DNA from: CAYQTE01 sp964420285
GTDB lineage: Bacteria; Planctomycetota; Phycisphaerae; Tepidisphaerales; Tepidisphaeraceae
Length of the DNA: 64,000 nt
Direction: 5' to 3'
NCBI GenBank assembly: GCA_964420285.1
Contig: CAYQTE010000008.1
Location: 1 to 64,000 of the forward strand
The notes under the pieces were generated by a model. The model was not told the DNA's origin and ran no database searches. It worked only from the letters and a program-made list of their open reading frames with translations. This document shows positions 1 through 9,000 of this stretch, one piece after another. Position numbers and translations under genes: made by a program. The number at the start of each line of letters is the position of its first letter. Within the stretch, counting starts at the first letter, position 1.

Positions 1-50
1 TCTCCTGGCCGGTACCCCAATTATCACCCGGCGACAGAAAAATTGGCAGA

Positions 51-88
51 CCCGTCTTTGATGAGCTTGTTGGCATCAAAGACTCCCG
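51..88. repeat. Hairpin repeat, copy 1 of 3
   Basis: Perfect 10-bp inverted arms (GTCTTTGATG at 54-63 and CATCAAAGAC at 74-83) enclose a 10-nt loop. Closely related hairpins lie at 53521-53562 and 54040-54083. It sits just past the 3' end of the minus-strand gene at 117-488, so it might act in transcript ending or stability, but no T-run follows it. Confidence 0.75.
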
Positions 89-116
89 ACCACTTTGATT
101 TTCCCGCAGAAGCCCG

Positions 117-488
117 TCAGAGCTTGCGGGTGGCAATCGCGAGGGCCATGAACAGCACGGCGAAGACGTTGAGGATCAGGCCGCACATCGCGATGGGCGA
201 CGGGCGGTTGAGCGGCGGCGCGTTATGGCTGGAGCGCTGAAGGGATTGGATCGCGGCGGCGAAGCCAAAGAGAACGGAGAGGCCAAATTCGGCGAACGTG
301 ATGCGCTGCCGGATCATGAACTCCAAGGAAGAAAACAGAATCTGGCACGTTGCATCGACGAATGGGCAGATGAGTAATCCGGCCAGCGGCGCCAGCACGG
401 ACAGGCGGGCGGGCCAGTCCACCTTCGGCCCGGCCGGTGGCGATTGGTATTCCAAGATCCTCGGCGGCGGTTGCTTGTTGGGTTGCAC
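117..488 (-). CDS. Small three-helix membrane protein, unknown function
   Basis: A 123-residue protein with a proline-rich N-terminus followed by three hydrophobic stretches: one starting VLAPLAGLLICPFVDATC, one around FAEFGLSVLFGFAAAI, and one at the C-terminus (IAMCGLILNVFAVLFMALAI). The longer reading frame starting at 581 would overlap the upstream esterase gene by about 50 bp. The GTG at 488 is preferred because GGGAG lies just upstream of it and it leaves a short gap to the esterase stop at 533. I do not recognise the family. It resembles the short polytopic proteins common in planctomycetes, and no catalytic motif is visible. Confidence 0.55.
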   Translation of the reverse strand: MQPNKQPPPRILEYQSPPAGPKVDWPARLSVLAPLAGLLICPFVDATCQILFSSLEFMIRQRITFAEFGLSVLFGFAAAIQSLQRSSHNAPPLNRPSPIAMCGLILNVFAVLFMALAIATRKL

Positions 489-532
489 GAGGGCTCCCCG
501 TCGGGTGCGAGGACCGTTTCGTGTGCCGATCG

Positions 533-1300
533 CTATTGGGCCAGCAGCCTGGTCAATAGTGGTTCCATCTCCGTGGCCCACAGTTCATAGCCGTCGGGGG
601 TGAGATGCAGGCTGTCCCGGCCGAGGCCTTTCCAGGTGTCGCCTTGTTTGGGCATCTTGGACGCCAGGTCGAAATAGAAAACCGTCTTGTCATCGCCGAA
701 GGGCGCGATCAGTTTGTTGGCGTCCTCCATCTTCTGCGTCGCCCGCGCGTTGGGCAGGATGCTGATGAGAATGATCTTCACGCCGGAAAACACCTGCTGG
801 GTCTTGACGATGACAGCCTTGACCCCGGCGGCGATATCCTCGGGCGTGTTGATGTTGTTGTTGGTGCCGATCAGGATCACCGCCACCTTGGGGTGAAATC
901 CCTTGATGTCCATGTTCTCCAGCCGCCACAGGACATGCTCCGTGCGGTCGGCGCCGACGCCGAAGTTCAGCACGTTCCGGCCGGCATAGTGCTTCTGCCA
1001 GACGGTGTTGCCGACCATATCCCACCCGGCCGTGGGCAATTTGGAGAAGTTTTCGGTGATCGAGTCGCCGATGAAAATGACATCGCACGGTTTGCCCTTC
1101 AAATCGGCGATGCGTTTTTCGCAGTCGGCATACCAGGCGGCGTGGGATCGCTTGTTGCCGTCGCTGGGCATGGTGGTGGTGACGCGGCGTGCGGCCGGCG
1201 CGGTGGTCGCGGATTGCGCCCGCGCCAGTAAGGCGGCACACAGCAAGCTGCCCAGCAAAACCGAATAGAGGACAAGAATGCGGCGGGATGTATTCTTCAT
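533..1300 (-). CDS. Secreted SGNH/GDSL-type esterase
   Basis: A 255-residue SGNH hydrolase, a family of serine esterases and lipases often acting as carbohydrate acetylesterases. All four family blocks are visible: GDSI with the nucleophile Ser80 (block I), the glycine block GVGAD near 114 (block II), GTNN at 145-148 (block III), and the D229-x-x-H232 pair in DSLHLTPDGY (block V). The first 29 residues (basic start, hydrophobic core, ARA) form a signal peptide, so the enzyme acts outside the cytoplasm. The ATG at 1300 is chosen because the signal peptide follows directly; an upstream extension to 1564 would run into the 212-bp repeat. The natural substrate cannot be read from the sequence. 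Confidence 0.85.
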   Translation of the reverse strand: MKNTSRRILVLYSVLLGSLLCAALLARAQSATTAPAARRVTTTMPSDGNKRSHAAWYADCEKRIADLKGKPCDVIFIGDSITENFSKLPTAGWDMVGNTVWQKHYAGRNVLNFGVGADRTEHVLWRLENMDIKGFHPKVAVILIGTNNNINTPEDIAAGVKAVIVKTQQVFSGVKIILISILPNARATQKMEDANKLIAPFGDDKTVFYFDLASKMPKQGDTWKGLGRDSLHLTPDGYELWATEMEPLLTRLLAQ

Positions 1301-1440
1301 GAGGTCTCCATCAGAACAAAAATGCGGCCGCGGGCCACGTGAAAATGTGCAACCAACCGCCAGCGGTTTGTTGTCGGCGGCCATTGTACGCCAAGTGCAA
1401 TCAGCGGCGGAAGGCCGAGCCCGTTGAATTTCCACGGAGC

Positions 1441-1652
1441 GTGCCCGATTTTCCGGGCAACCGCCTTTTCCTCCTCCCCTTGTACTCAGGGGGAGGACAG
1501 AGGTGGGGGTTCTTCGCCAGTGGTTCTGATACTTCGAAGCCGCGACCGACGCCATAGCGGTCAACCCCCACCCAACCCTCCCCCTGCGTACAGGGAGAGG
1601 GGATTAAGAGGTGGCCTCGCATGGGCTTATACCTGTCCGGGAAATCGGGCAC
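1441..1652. mobile_element. 212-bp MITE-like element, copy 1
   Basis: Non-coding element bounded by inverted ends GTGCCCGATTT and AAATCGGGCAC. Inside are two GC-rich palindromic blocks built on CCTCCCC..GTACTCAGGGGGAGG and CCCTCCCCCTGCGTACAGGG. Two more copies of exactly the same length lie at 47973-48184 (opposite orientation) and 53104-53315. It separates the divergent esterase and MFS genes. There is no transposase inside, so it would have to be moved in trans. Confidence 0.85.
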
Positions 1653-1734
1653 TCTCTTTCCGCGAGGCGACGGCGGTGTCATTGCATCGCGTGTCGCCGC
1701 GCGATGTAATGGGATTTTTCGGTTCGGATTATTC

Positions 1735-2979
1735 GTGGCGTCACCCGATGTGAGCAGTGTTGAGTCGGCCCGGAGCGAGCAGGTCGGGCGGTCCGCGCAC
1801 GTTCGCATCATTACCGGCACGGTCATCGCCGGGTTTTGCGTGTTTCTGCAACTCTACGCTCCCCAGCCTCTGCTGGCCCTGTTCGGCAGGGATTTTCGCG
1901 CCTCGGAGGCCGCGGTCAGCCTCATCATTTCCGCCGCCGCTTTCGCTGTGGCGGTGGCCTCGCCGTTCGTCGGCATGCTGGCCGACGCCGTCGGCCGTAA
2001 GCGCGTGATCGTCCCTTGCCTGCTGGCGTTGGCCTTTTCGACGCTCGGCTGCGCGTTTTCGCGAACGCTCGATCAGCTCATTTTCTGGCGGTTCATCGGC
2101 GGCGTCTGCACGCCGGGCGTTATCGCCGTGACTCTGGCCTACATCAGCGAGGAAGCGGCCGCACATGCCACCGGCTCAGTGACCGCACTCTACGTCACCG
2201 GCACGGTCGTGGGTGGGCTGACCGGGCGGCTGTGCGCGGCCTTCGCGGCCGATCGACTTTCATGGCGATGGTCGTTTGGCCTATTGGCGGCCATGACGCT
2301 GTTGGGGGCGTTGGCGGTGTGGGCTTTCCTGCCGCGCTCGCGACGATTCACCCGCAACACGCAGTGGCGAGAGAGCCTGGGTTCCATGTCGGCGCACCTG
2401 CGCAATCCGCGTCTGCTGGCGACATATCTGTGCGGGTTTACCATTCTCTTCTCGCACGTGGGGCTGTTCACCTACGTCAACTTTCACCTGGCAAGGCCGC
2501 CGTATTCGCTTTCCACTTCAGCGTTGGGGATGGTCTTTCTGGTGTATGCGCTGGGAGTTGTGGTAACGCCGCTGTCCGGGCGGCTGATCGACCGGCTCGG
2601 CCATCGCGCCGGCATCGCGGTGGCTGTCGCACTTATCGTGGCCGGGGCCGCGCTCACACTGGCCCGGCCGTTGCCAGTGCTGGTGATCGGACTGGCCATC
2701 GCCTCGAGCGGCGTGTTCGTGGCGCAGGCCAGCGCCAGCAGCCACATCGGCCGGGTCGCCCACGGCGCCCGCTCGGCGGCCGCGGGGCTTTATGTCGCGT
2801 GCTATTACCTGGGCGGCGCGGCCGGCGCCACCGGCCTGGCGGCGCCCTGGCGGTTTGGTCAATGGCCGGCGGTCGTTGCGGCCATCGTCCTTGTCCAATG
2901 CATCACGTTGGCGATCACGTGGCGATTTTTCTCCGCCGGACCGGCGGCAGAAAGCTCCGCCGCGATTCCGCTGGAGTAG
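1735..2979 (+). CDS. MFS transporter (YnfM-like drug/solute exporter)
   Basis: A major facilitator superfamily protein of about 414 residues with twelve predicted membrane helices. The typical MFS loop 2-3 motif is visible as GMLADAVGRKRVIVP, and the repeat of it in the second half is GRLIDRLGHRAG. The composition and the long inner loop (RRFTRNTQWRESL) fit the YnfM/arabinose-efflux group of exporters. The transported compound is unknown. The start is uncertain: the frame is open back to 1621 inside the 212-bp element, and GTG codons at 1735 and 1750 are the most reasonable starts, neither with a strong ribosome site. It converges with the methyltransferase at 2993, 13 bp away. Confidence 0.8.
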   Translation: MASPDVSSVESARSEQVGRSAHVRIITGTVIAGFCVFLQLYAPQPLLALFGRDFRASEAAVSLIISAAAFAVAVASPFVGMLADAVGRKRVIVPCLLALAFSTLGCAFSRTLDQLIFWRFIGGVCTPGVIAVTLAYISEEAAAHATGSVTALYVTGTVVGGLTGRLCAAFAADRLSWRWSFGLLAAMTLLGALAVWAFLPRSRRFTRNTQWRESLGSMSAHLRNPRLLATYLCGFTILFSHVGLFTYVNFHLARPPYSLSTSALGMVFLVYALGVVVTPLSGRLIDRLGHRAGIAVAVALIVAGAALTLARPLPVLVIGLAIASSGVFVAQASASSHIGRVAHGARSAAAGLYVACYYLGGAAGATGLAAPWRFGQWPAVVAAIVLVQCITLAITWRFFSAGPAAESSAAIPLE

Positions 2980-2992
2980 TCTGGCGCGTCAA

Positions 2993-3730
2993 TCAGTGAT
3001 CGGAGGCGGGGTTTGGCTTGCGAAATATGACGAAAGACATATATCCCGTATCGATGAGCAGATGCTGCATTTCGCCGGTGGCGACGATCTCATCGATGAC
3101 CGCCTTGATGGGCGAATGATTGGCCTTCTTTTCGTCGTACCAGCCGAAATAGTCGTGAAGGATGAAATATCCGCCCGGCCGTAAATGGGTGGGAATCAGC
3201 GCCGCCACATCGGCGCGGCAGCCGGCGTAGGTGTGATCGCCGTCGATGAGAATCAGATCGGCCTGGCCGGCCAAATGCACCTGATCGCTCCTGGCATCGA
3301 CAAACCGCACATATTGCTGAAGCCCGGCCCTGGCGATGACCGCGACCGCGTCAGGGTTCGGTACAAGGTCGATCGAGATGACCTGGCGAAGCTTGGGCGC
3401 CTCAAACTCGAGATAATTGACATCCGGCCGCTGCTTGTGCTGCTGCGGCTCGGTCCACCCGATGTCCAGCAGCTTCAGGGCGCTGGCCAGCGCCAGGGTT
3501 GAAAACCCGCGGAACCGGCCTATTTCGATGATCTTGACCGCCTTGATCGACACCGCCAGGGAGAACAGCGTCAGGCCGTGGCCAAATTCCGACCCGCTGG
3601 GCTGCAATGATTCCCTGAGCAGACCGAGGAACTCTCCAAAGTAAGATCCCATCGGCGCGCGATTGGCGGGGAAATCTTCCTTGGGGGAACCATAACCCAA
3701 AACCACCCGGCTTGTCGGCGGTATGCTCAT
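2993..3730 (-). CDS. Class I SAM-dependent methyltransferase (Methyltransf_24 type)
   Basis: A 245-residue Rossmann-fold methyltransferase. Motif I is IIEIGRFRGFSTLAL (68-82), the acidic residue binding the SAM ribose is in ISIDLVP (Asp121), and the post-I block LILIDGDHTYAG (159-170) plus RPGGYFILHDYF is typical of the Methyltransf_24 group, which often modifies sugars or other small surface molecules. Start ATG at 3730 is preferred to the frame-opening codon at 3760 because the conserved part starts soon after it; no clear ribosome site is visible. It is transcribed away from the Cys-containing conserved gene in the same direction. Substrate unknown. Confidence 0.75.
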   Translation of the reverse strand: MSIPPTSRVVLGYGSPKEDFPANRAPMGSYFGEFLGLLRESLQPSGSEFGHGLTLFSLAVSIKAVKIIEIGRFRGFSTLALASALKLLDIGWTEPQQHKQRPDVNYLEFEAPKLRQVISIDLVPNPDAVAVIARAGLQQYVRFVDARSDQVHLAGQADLILIDGDHTYAGCRADVAALIPTHLRPGGYFILHDYFGWYDEKKANHSPIKAVIDEIVATGEMQHLLIDTGYMSFVIFRKPNPASDH

Positions 3731-3792
3731 GGTGCAGTCCAGTGTAAGACCACAACGCAAAGAAGCAAAACTGCTGGGGCAACAGGACGCCG

Positions 3793-4233
3793 TTACGTCC
3801 CCGACTCTTCCCGGCCGTAGAGTTCTTCATGCCGGGCATAGCGACGGCGCAGGGCCGCTCCGTCGCCGTATTCAGCGAAGCTCATTTCGTGTTCGGTGGG
3901 GACATAACCGCGGGTCTGGAGATGTTTGATCGGGCACCAGTAGTTTTCGGTTCGTCCGGCGATGACCGAGGCGTAATGGAACCAGCCGTTAACGTAGCCG
4001 CAATAGGCGCAAAACACCTTCTCGTACCAGGTGAGATAGGGCAGTTTCTCGCGATCGGAGATGCGGATGTAGTGCGATCGCCTGACGCACTTCATGCCGT
4101 ACAGCGGAAAGCAGACATGGTGATAAATTTCCACGCAAATGTCCGCGAAAACCACGGGAACGATCATCGCCCAGATGAACGGCCCGGCGGCATAGTGGCG
4201 CAAGACGCGGTATTGAGCGGGCGGCAGTGTCAT
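3793..4233 (-). CDS. Conserved membrane-associated protein with CxxC and YWC motifs
   Basis: A 146-residue protein with one or two hydrophobic segments near the N-terminus (PFIWAMIVPVVFADI) and then a conserved-looking block: FPLYGMKCVRRSHYI, YLTWYEKVFCAYCGYVNG and TENYWCPIKH. Cys75, Cys78 and Cys100 could bind a metal. I recall similar proteins of unknown function in several bacterial phyla, with the same FPLYG, CAYCGYxNG and YWC signatures. The ATG at 4233 is chosen because everything upstream in the frame is low-quality Arg-rich shadow sequence. No function is proposed. Confidence 0.65.
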   Translation of the reverse strand: MTLPPAQYRVLRHYAAGPFIWAMIVPVVFADICVEIYHHVCFPLYGMKCVRRSHYIRISDREKLPYLTWYEKVFCAYCGYVNGWFHYASVIAGRTENYWCPIKHLQTRGYVPTEHEMSFAEYGDGAALRRRYARHEELYGREESGT

Positions 4234-4558
4234 GATGATCGATTCACGATCGCGATGGGATCGAGGTGCGGACGGCCCGGCCGACCGGGCAAAAACCTCC
4301 CGCGCGGCACGCCGCGTCAGGAATCGCCCGGAATTGGCCGTACAAGTCAACCGCTGAATCAGAATCACGAGGCGTCGGCCGATAGGGGCGTGGCAGCCAT
4401 TGTACGCTTGGCGAAGGCTTGAGGCGTGGATCGCAGGCACAATTCCGGGCGATTCTTCGATTGCGTAAAGTTGCGAAATGGCTTATGCCCCCTTTTTTGC
4501 CGCTGAAGCGCGGTCCACAATTGACGGAAGTTCCCGCTGCGCCCTATCCTTGCCGATC
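4234..4558. other. Divergent intergenic region
   Basis: This 325-bp gap lies between two divergent genes and must hold both promoters. I see a short palindrome (GCCCGG..CCGGGC near 4276-4291) followed by AAAA, and a TACAAT-like -10 box on the minus strand near 4398. Nothing else is supportable. Confidence 0.3.
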
Positions 4559-6073
4559 ATGAATCCCACCAGAAATGGATTACGACTTGTGGGCGCTTTT
4601 TTGGCCCTGTGGCTTGCCGCTCACCCGTCTTCATCGTGGGGGCAAAGCCGGCCCGCCACCGTCCCGGTCGGCCCCGAACAGGCCGCCGCCGCGATGCAAC
4701 AGGTTGTCCCCGTCGTCGTTTCGCCGCCCAAACCTATCTTTGACCCGCGCACCTACGGCGCCAAGGCCGACGGCGTTACCTACGACACGCTGGCCCTCCA
4801 AAAAGCCATTGACGCCTGCGCGGGAACCGGCGGAACCGTCTATCTTGCCGGCGGCAGGTTCCTCTCGGCGCAACTTACTCTCAAAGGCGGCCTGACGTTC
4901 TACGTCGAAAAAGACGCCACGCTCCTCGGCGGCGTCGAGGCCGCCGATTATCCGGAACTCCTGCCCGCCAATACTCTGGCCACCGGCAACCGCCGGAGCC
5001 TGCTCTACGCCGACAGCGCCAACGGCCTGATCCTCGACGGCACCGGAGTCATCGACGGGCAGGGCAAACTCGTGAAGATGAGCGGCAAAGAAACCCAGCG
5101 GCCGTCGCTCCTTCGCATCTTCCACAGCAACGATGTCATTGTCCGAAACCTCACGCTCACAAATCCCCGCATGTGGACCGACGTCTACATCGAGTGCAAC
5201 AATCTCCTGATCGACCATCTCAATGTCCTGTCCCCGGCGGTGAACGGCCCAAACCTCGACGGCATGGACATTTGCGATTGCCATGACGTCATCATCCGCA
5301 ACTGCCGCATCGAGTCCGACGATGACAGCATCTGCCTGAAAAGCTACGGCCAGCCGGGCCTGAAAAACATCCTGGCCGAAAACAACATCATCCGCTCCAC
5401 CGGCGCCAACGGCATCAAACTGGGCTCGGCGACGGCCGGCCCGGTGTCCAATATCCGCCTGTTCAACAACACAGTTCTTGGCGCCACCTTTGGCGGCATT
5501 TGCATCGAGTCTGTGGATGGCTCGCCCGTCAGCGACATCACCGTCCGCGGTCTGGATCTCTACAAGGTGTGCCAGCCGATCTTCATTCGCGTTGCTCATC
5601 GGACCGACGGTCCCGGCGAACTGCCGCCGAGCGGTAAAGTGCTCCAAGTCCCGCAAGGCTCGATCGACGGCGTGACGATCGAGCGGGTTCGAGCGCTGGG
5701 AACGCAAACCGGCACCCGCGCCTCCTGTTCCATCACCGCCGTCCCCGGTGCAACGCTCAAGAACATCACGCTCACCGACTGCTATTTTGAAATGCCCGGC
5801 GGAATAAACACCATTCCCGCCGACCCCGGCGAAAAGGCCGGCGTCTACCCCCAATCCAATCTCTTCGGCGATACTCCCGCCTGGGGCTTCTATGTCCGCC
5901 ACGCGCAGGCCGTTGCTTTCGACAGGGTTTCAATCGGCCGGTATCGCCCCGACGCACGTCCCTGGCTGACCAGCGTTGACGCCGACGTCAAGACCACCGA
6001 CACCCGCGATCTCAAGCAAGTGTCGCCGACTCCCATCCCGCCGGAGTCTTCGATCCGCAACGCCGATCACTAA
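4559..6073 (+). CDS. Secreted glycoside hydrolase family 28 (polygalacturonase-like)
   Basis: A 504-residue right-handed beta-helix enzyme of the GH28 type, which cleaves galacturonan or related uronic acid polymers. A signal peptide (hydrophobic GAFLALWLAA, cleavage near SWGQ) points to export. The entry segment FDPRTYGAKADGVTYDT is typical of pectate-degrading beta-helices. The catalytic acids are present: NLDGMD near residue 232 (NxD) and SDDDSICLKS near 254 (DD). The third GH28 site, normally Gly-His-Gly before the IGS block, reads TGANGIKLGS near 281, so the usual histidine is missing. The ATG at 4559 is chosen because it opens the signal peptide. It converges with the TPR gene, 11 bp apart. 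Confidence 0.85.
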   Translation: MNPTRNGLRLVGAFLALWLAAHPSSSWGQSRPATVPVGPEQAAAAMQQVVPVVVSPPKPIFDPRTYGAKADGVTYDTLALQKAIDACAGTGGTVYLAGGRFLSAQLTLKGGLTFYVEKDATLLGGVEAADYPELLPANTLATGNRRSLLYADSANGLILDGTGVIDGQGKLVKMSGKETQRPSLLRIFHSNDVIVRNLTLTNPRMWTDVYIECNNLLIDHLNVLSPAVNGPNLDGMDICDCHDVIIRNCRIESDDDSICLKSYGQPGLKNILAENNIIRSTGANGIKLGSATAGPVSNIRLFNNTVLGATFGGICIESVDGSPVSDITVRGLDLYKVCQPIFIRVAHRTDGPGELPPSGKVLQVPQGSIDGVTIERVRALGTQTGTRASCSITAVPGATLKNITLTDCYFEMPGGINTIPADPGEKAGVYPQSNLFGDTPAWGFYVRHAQAVAFDRVSIGRYRPDARPWLTSVDADVKTTDTRDLKQVSPTPIPPESSIRNADH

Positions 6074-6084
6074 TAACCCTGGCC

Positions 6085-9000
6085 TCAAGAAGATGCCGCG
6101 AGGGATCTGTCGATGAGCCACTGGGATAAATCGCGGGCAATCGCGGCGATGGGAGTGGACCAGTCGGCCGGCTGGGGTTGGCGGTAGAGGCGCATCGACG
6201 GGTACCACGGTGTGTCGCAGCGGTCCAGCAACCAGCGGAAATCCGGAACCGACGCGAGCAGCACCCAGACCGGCCGCCCCATGGCCCCGGCCAGGTGCGC
6301 GACGGCCGTATCCACGGTGATGATCAGATCAAGTTGGGTGAGAATCGCGGCGGTGTCGGCGAAATCGGTGATGTCGGCGGTCATGTCCAGGATGTTCATC
6401 CCGGTCGGAGGCGATTGGAGCTGGTTGGCGGCATTGCCCACCTGCAGGCTGACGAATTGCACACCGTCGCGGGCCAGCGGGGCCAGGGCCGCCAGCGGGA
6501 TTGAACGAATGCGATCGCGCGGATGAGCCGATGCCCCCGCCCAGACCAGGCCGATGCGGGCGGGGCGGACGCGCGGGGGCCGGCCGCGACGGCGTTTGGT
6601 GGCGCCGGCCAGGCGCGATTGCCAACAGTCGATAAGCTTGGGATCGGCACGGAGATAAGGCGGCGGCTTGCCGCCCTGCCCGAATGCGGGCTGCTTCAGC
6701 ACGCGCGGGAGGCTGAGCAGGGGCAATTGCACATCGACGGGCGAATAATATCGCGCCGGCTGGCCGGGCAGCGCGCTGGCCTCGACGCGGGGCGCGAGCT
6801 GATTGAATTCGATGAGGCGATGAAGCGACGGCGGACATTCGAAGATGACATTGCCGCCGCGCGCGACGACCTCGGGGACATAGCGGCAAAACTGGATGGT
6901 GTCGCCTTTGCCTTGTTCGGCGTGGATGAGGATGCTGCGGCCGTCCAGGGGCGAACCGTCCCAATCGGGCTGGTGGAGATCGCGTCGAATGGGGACGGAT
7001 TTGTTGACGGGGCGGCGGCGCCATTCATATTCGGCCCAGCCGGCTTCGTATTGACCGCGCACCAGCAGGGCGATGGCCAGACCCATGTGCGGTTCGACGG
7101 CATTGGGTTGGAGGAGAATGGACTGGCGGAAGGCGACATCGGCGGCATCGAACTGGCCGAGCAATCCGCGGGCGGTGCCGCGGAGGCTCAGTGTCCCCGC
7201 GTGGCCGGGCGAAAGTCGCAGCGCCTGATCCAGCGCGGGCAGGGCCAGTGCGGGCTGCTGAAGTTCGATATGGCAGCGGGCGAGATTGAAGTGGGCCAGA
7301 ACCAGATCGGGATTCTCGGCGATGACCTGGTGAAGCTGGTCGATGGCGGCCTCCAACTCGTGGCGATCGGCCAGCGCGTTGGCCAGGTGCAGACGAGCCA
7401 TTGTGTACGCCGGGCGCTCGCGAAGGGCGCTTTGCAGCGATTCAACCGCGGCGTCGAGCTGGCCCAACGCCGTCAAGGCGCAACCGCGATACGTCAGCAC
7501 ATCGGGATTCAGCGGCGAAAGCCGCAAGGCGCGGTCCAGAGGAATCAGTGCATCGGCGGCCCGGCCGGTCGCGTTCAGGGCATTGCCGAGGTTTGTCAGG
7601 GCATCGAGATGGTTGGGGTTGATCTGCAGGGCGCGCTGATAATGGGCAATAGCCTCATTGATGTGGTTGTCGCGGGCGAGTTGGTCGCCCTGGCGGCAAA
7701 GTGCCTCGGCATCGGCGGCGGGGGATGTCGGGGCGGATTCGGCCGGCTCACCGCGGGCGGGCTTGCTTTCGGCGGGCTGGGTGGCCAGGAGCTTGTGAAC
7801 ATCGGCCGGGCGAGCGCCCGCGACAACCGCGTCCAGGGCCCGTTTCAACTGGCTGATGGGGTCGGACCATTGCCCGGCGACCCGCTGGCGGAAGAGGATC
7901 ATGGTTGGATACCACGGCGTGTCGGTGCGATCCAGGAGCCATCGGAAATCGGGGATTCGCGAGATCAGGTTCCAGACGGGCTTGGCCATCGCCCCGGCCA
8001 GATGAGCGACGGCGGTGTCAACCGTGATGACCAGATCAAGCTCGGCGATGAGGTCGGCGGTATCGGCCATATCGGTTAAATGGGGGCTGGCGTCGAAGAG
8101 CGTCATGCCGGGCGGGGCTTCTTTGGCTTCGCCGGCGGCCGGGCCAACTTGCAAACTCACAAATTGCACGTCGGCGCGGGCGAGAGGGGCATAATCGGCC
8201 AGCGAGATTGAACGGCGTTTGTCGTTGGCATTGGATCGGCCACCCGCCCAGACCAGCCCGACGCGCAGGCGCGGCTGGGATGGACGTGACGCTGAAGAAC
8301 CCTCACCCCGACCCTCTCCCTTAGTAAAGGGCGAGGGGGATAAGGGGGCGGAGTTGAGGTGGTCGCGTGTAGTGCGGCCGGCGCGCCAGGCGTCGGCGAG
8401 GCGGCGTCGCCAATTGAACCGGCGGGCGGGATCGGCACGAAGATAGGGCGTGGCGGCGCCCATCGCCGCGAAGACCGGTTCGCCCAGCGCGTGCGGCAGG
8501 CTCAGAAGCGGAATACGCAGATCGCATTGTGGCGGCGGCGAATCGGGACCGACCAGCGTGATGTTCTCCAGACATCGAAACAACCGCGAAAGTCCATCGG
8601 GAATTTGCAGGCAAACCTGACCGGGACCGGCCGGGGAGCCGCTCGGTGATGCCTTGGCCGCGACGGCGGCGGCGTAGCGGGCGAAGTGGATTGTGTCGCC
8701 CAATCCCTGCTCGCAGTGGATGAACAGTGAACGCCCCAGCAGCGGCGAACCATCCCATTGCGGCTGGGTATATTGCTGGCGGTGCGCGGCGAGGTAATGG
8801 CTGGTTTGCAGCCGCCATTCGTATTCGCGCCAACCTTCGACGATCTGGCCGCGCAGCAGCAGAAGCAGCGCGAGATTGAAATGAAATTCCGGGATGTCGG
8901 GGCGAAGAGTCAGAGCCTTGCGGTTGACGGCGATGGCCTGGTCGAGCTGGCCGGAATGCTTCAGTGCGTTGCCGAGATTCCCCAGGGCCTGGTGCAGATC

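Noticed and set aside
1441..1652. CRISPR-like array from repeated GGGGAGG blocks
   Set aside because: Only paired palindromic blocks per locus, no regular spacers, and no cas genes anywhere in the window.
6523..8079. Long plus-strand frame (518 codons) opposite the TPR/GT9 gene
   Set aside because: It is the antisense shadow of a GC-rich repeat protein; composition is repetitive and no family motif appears.
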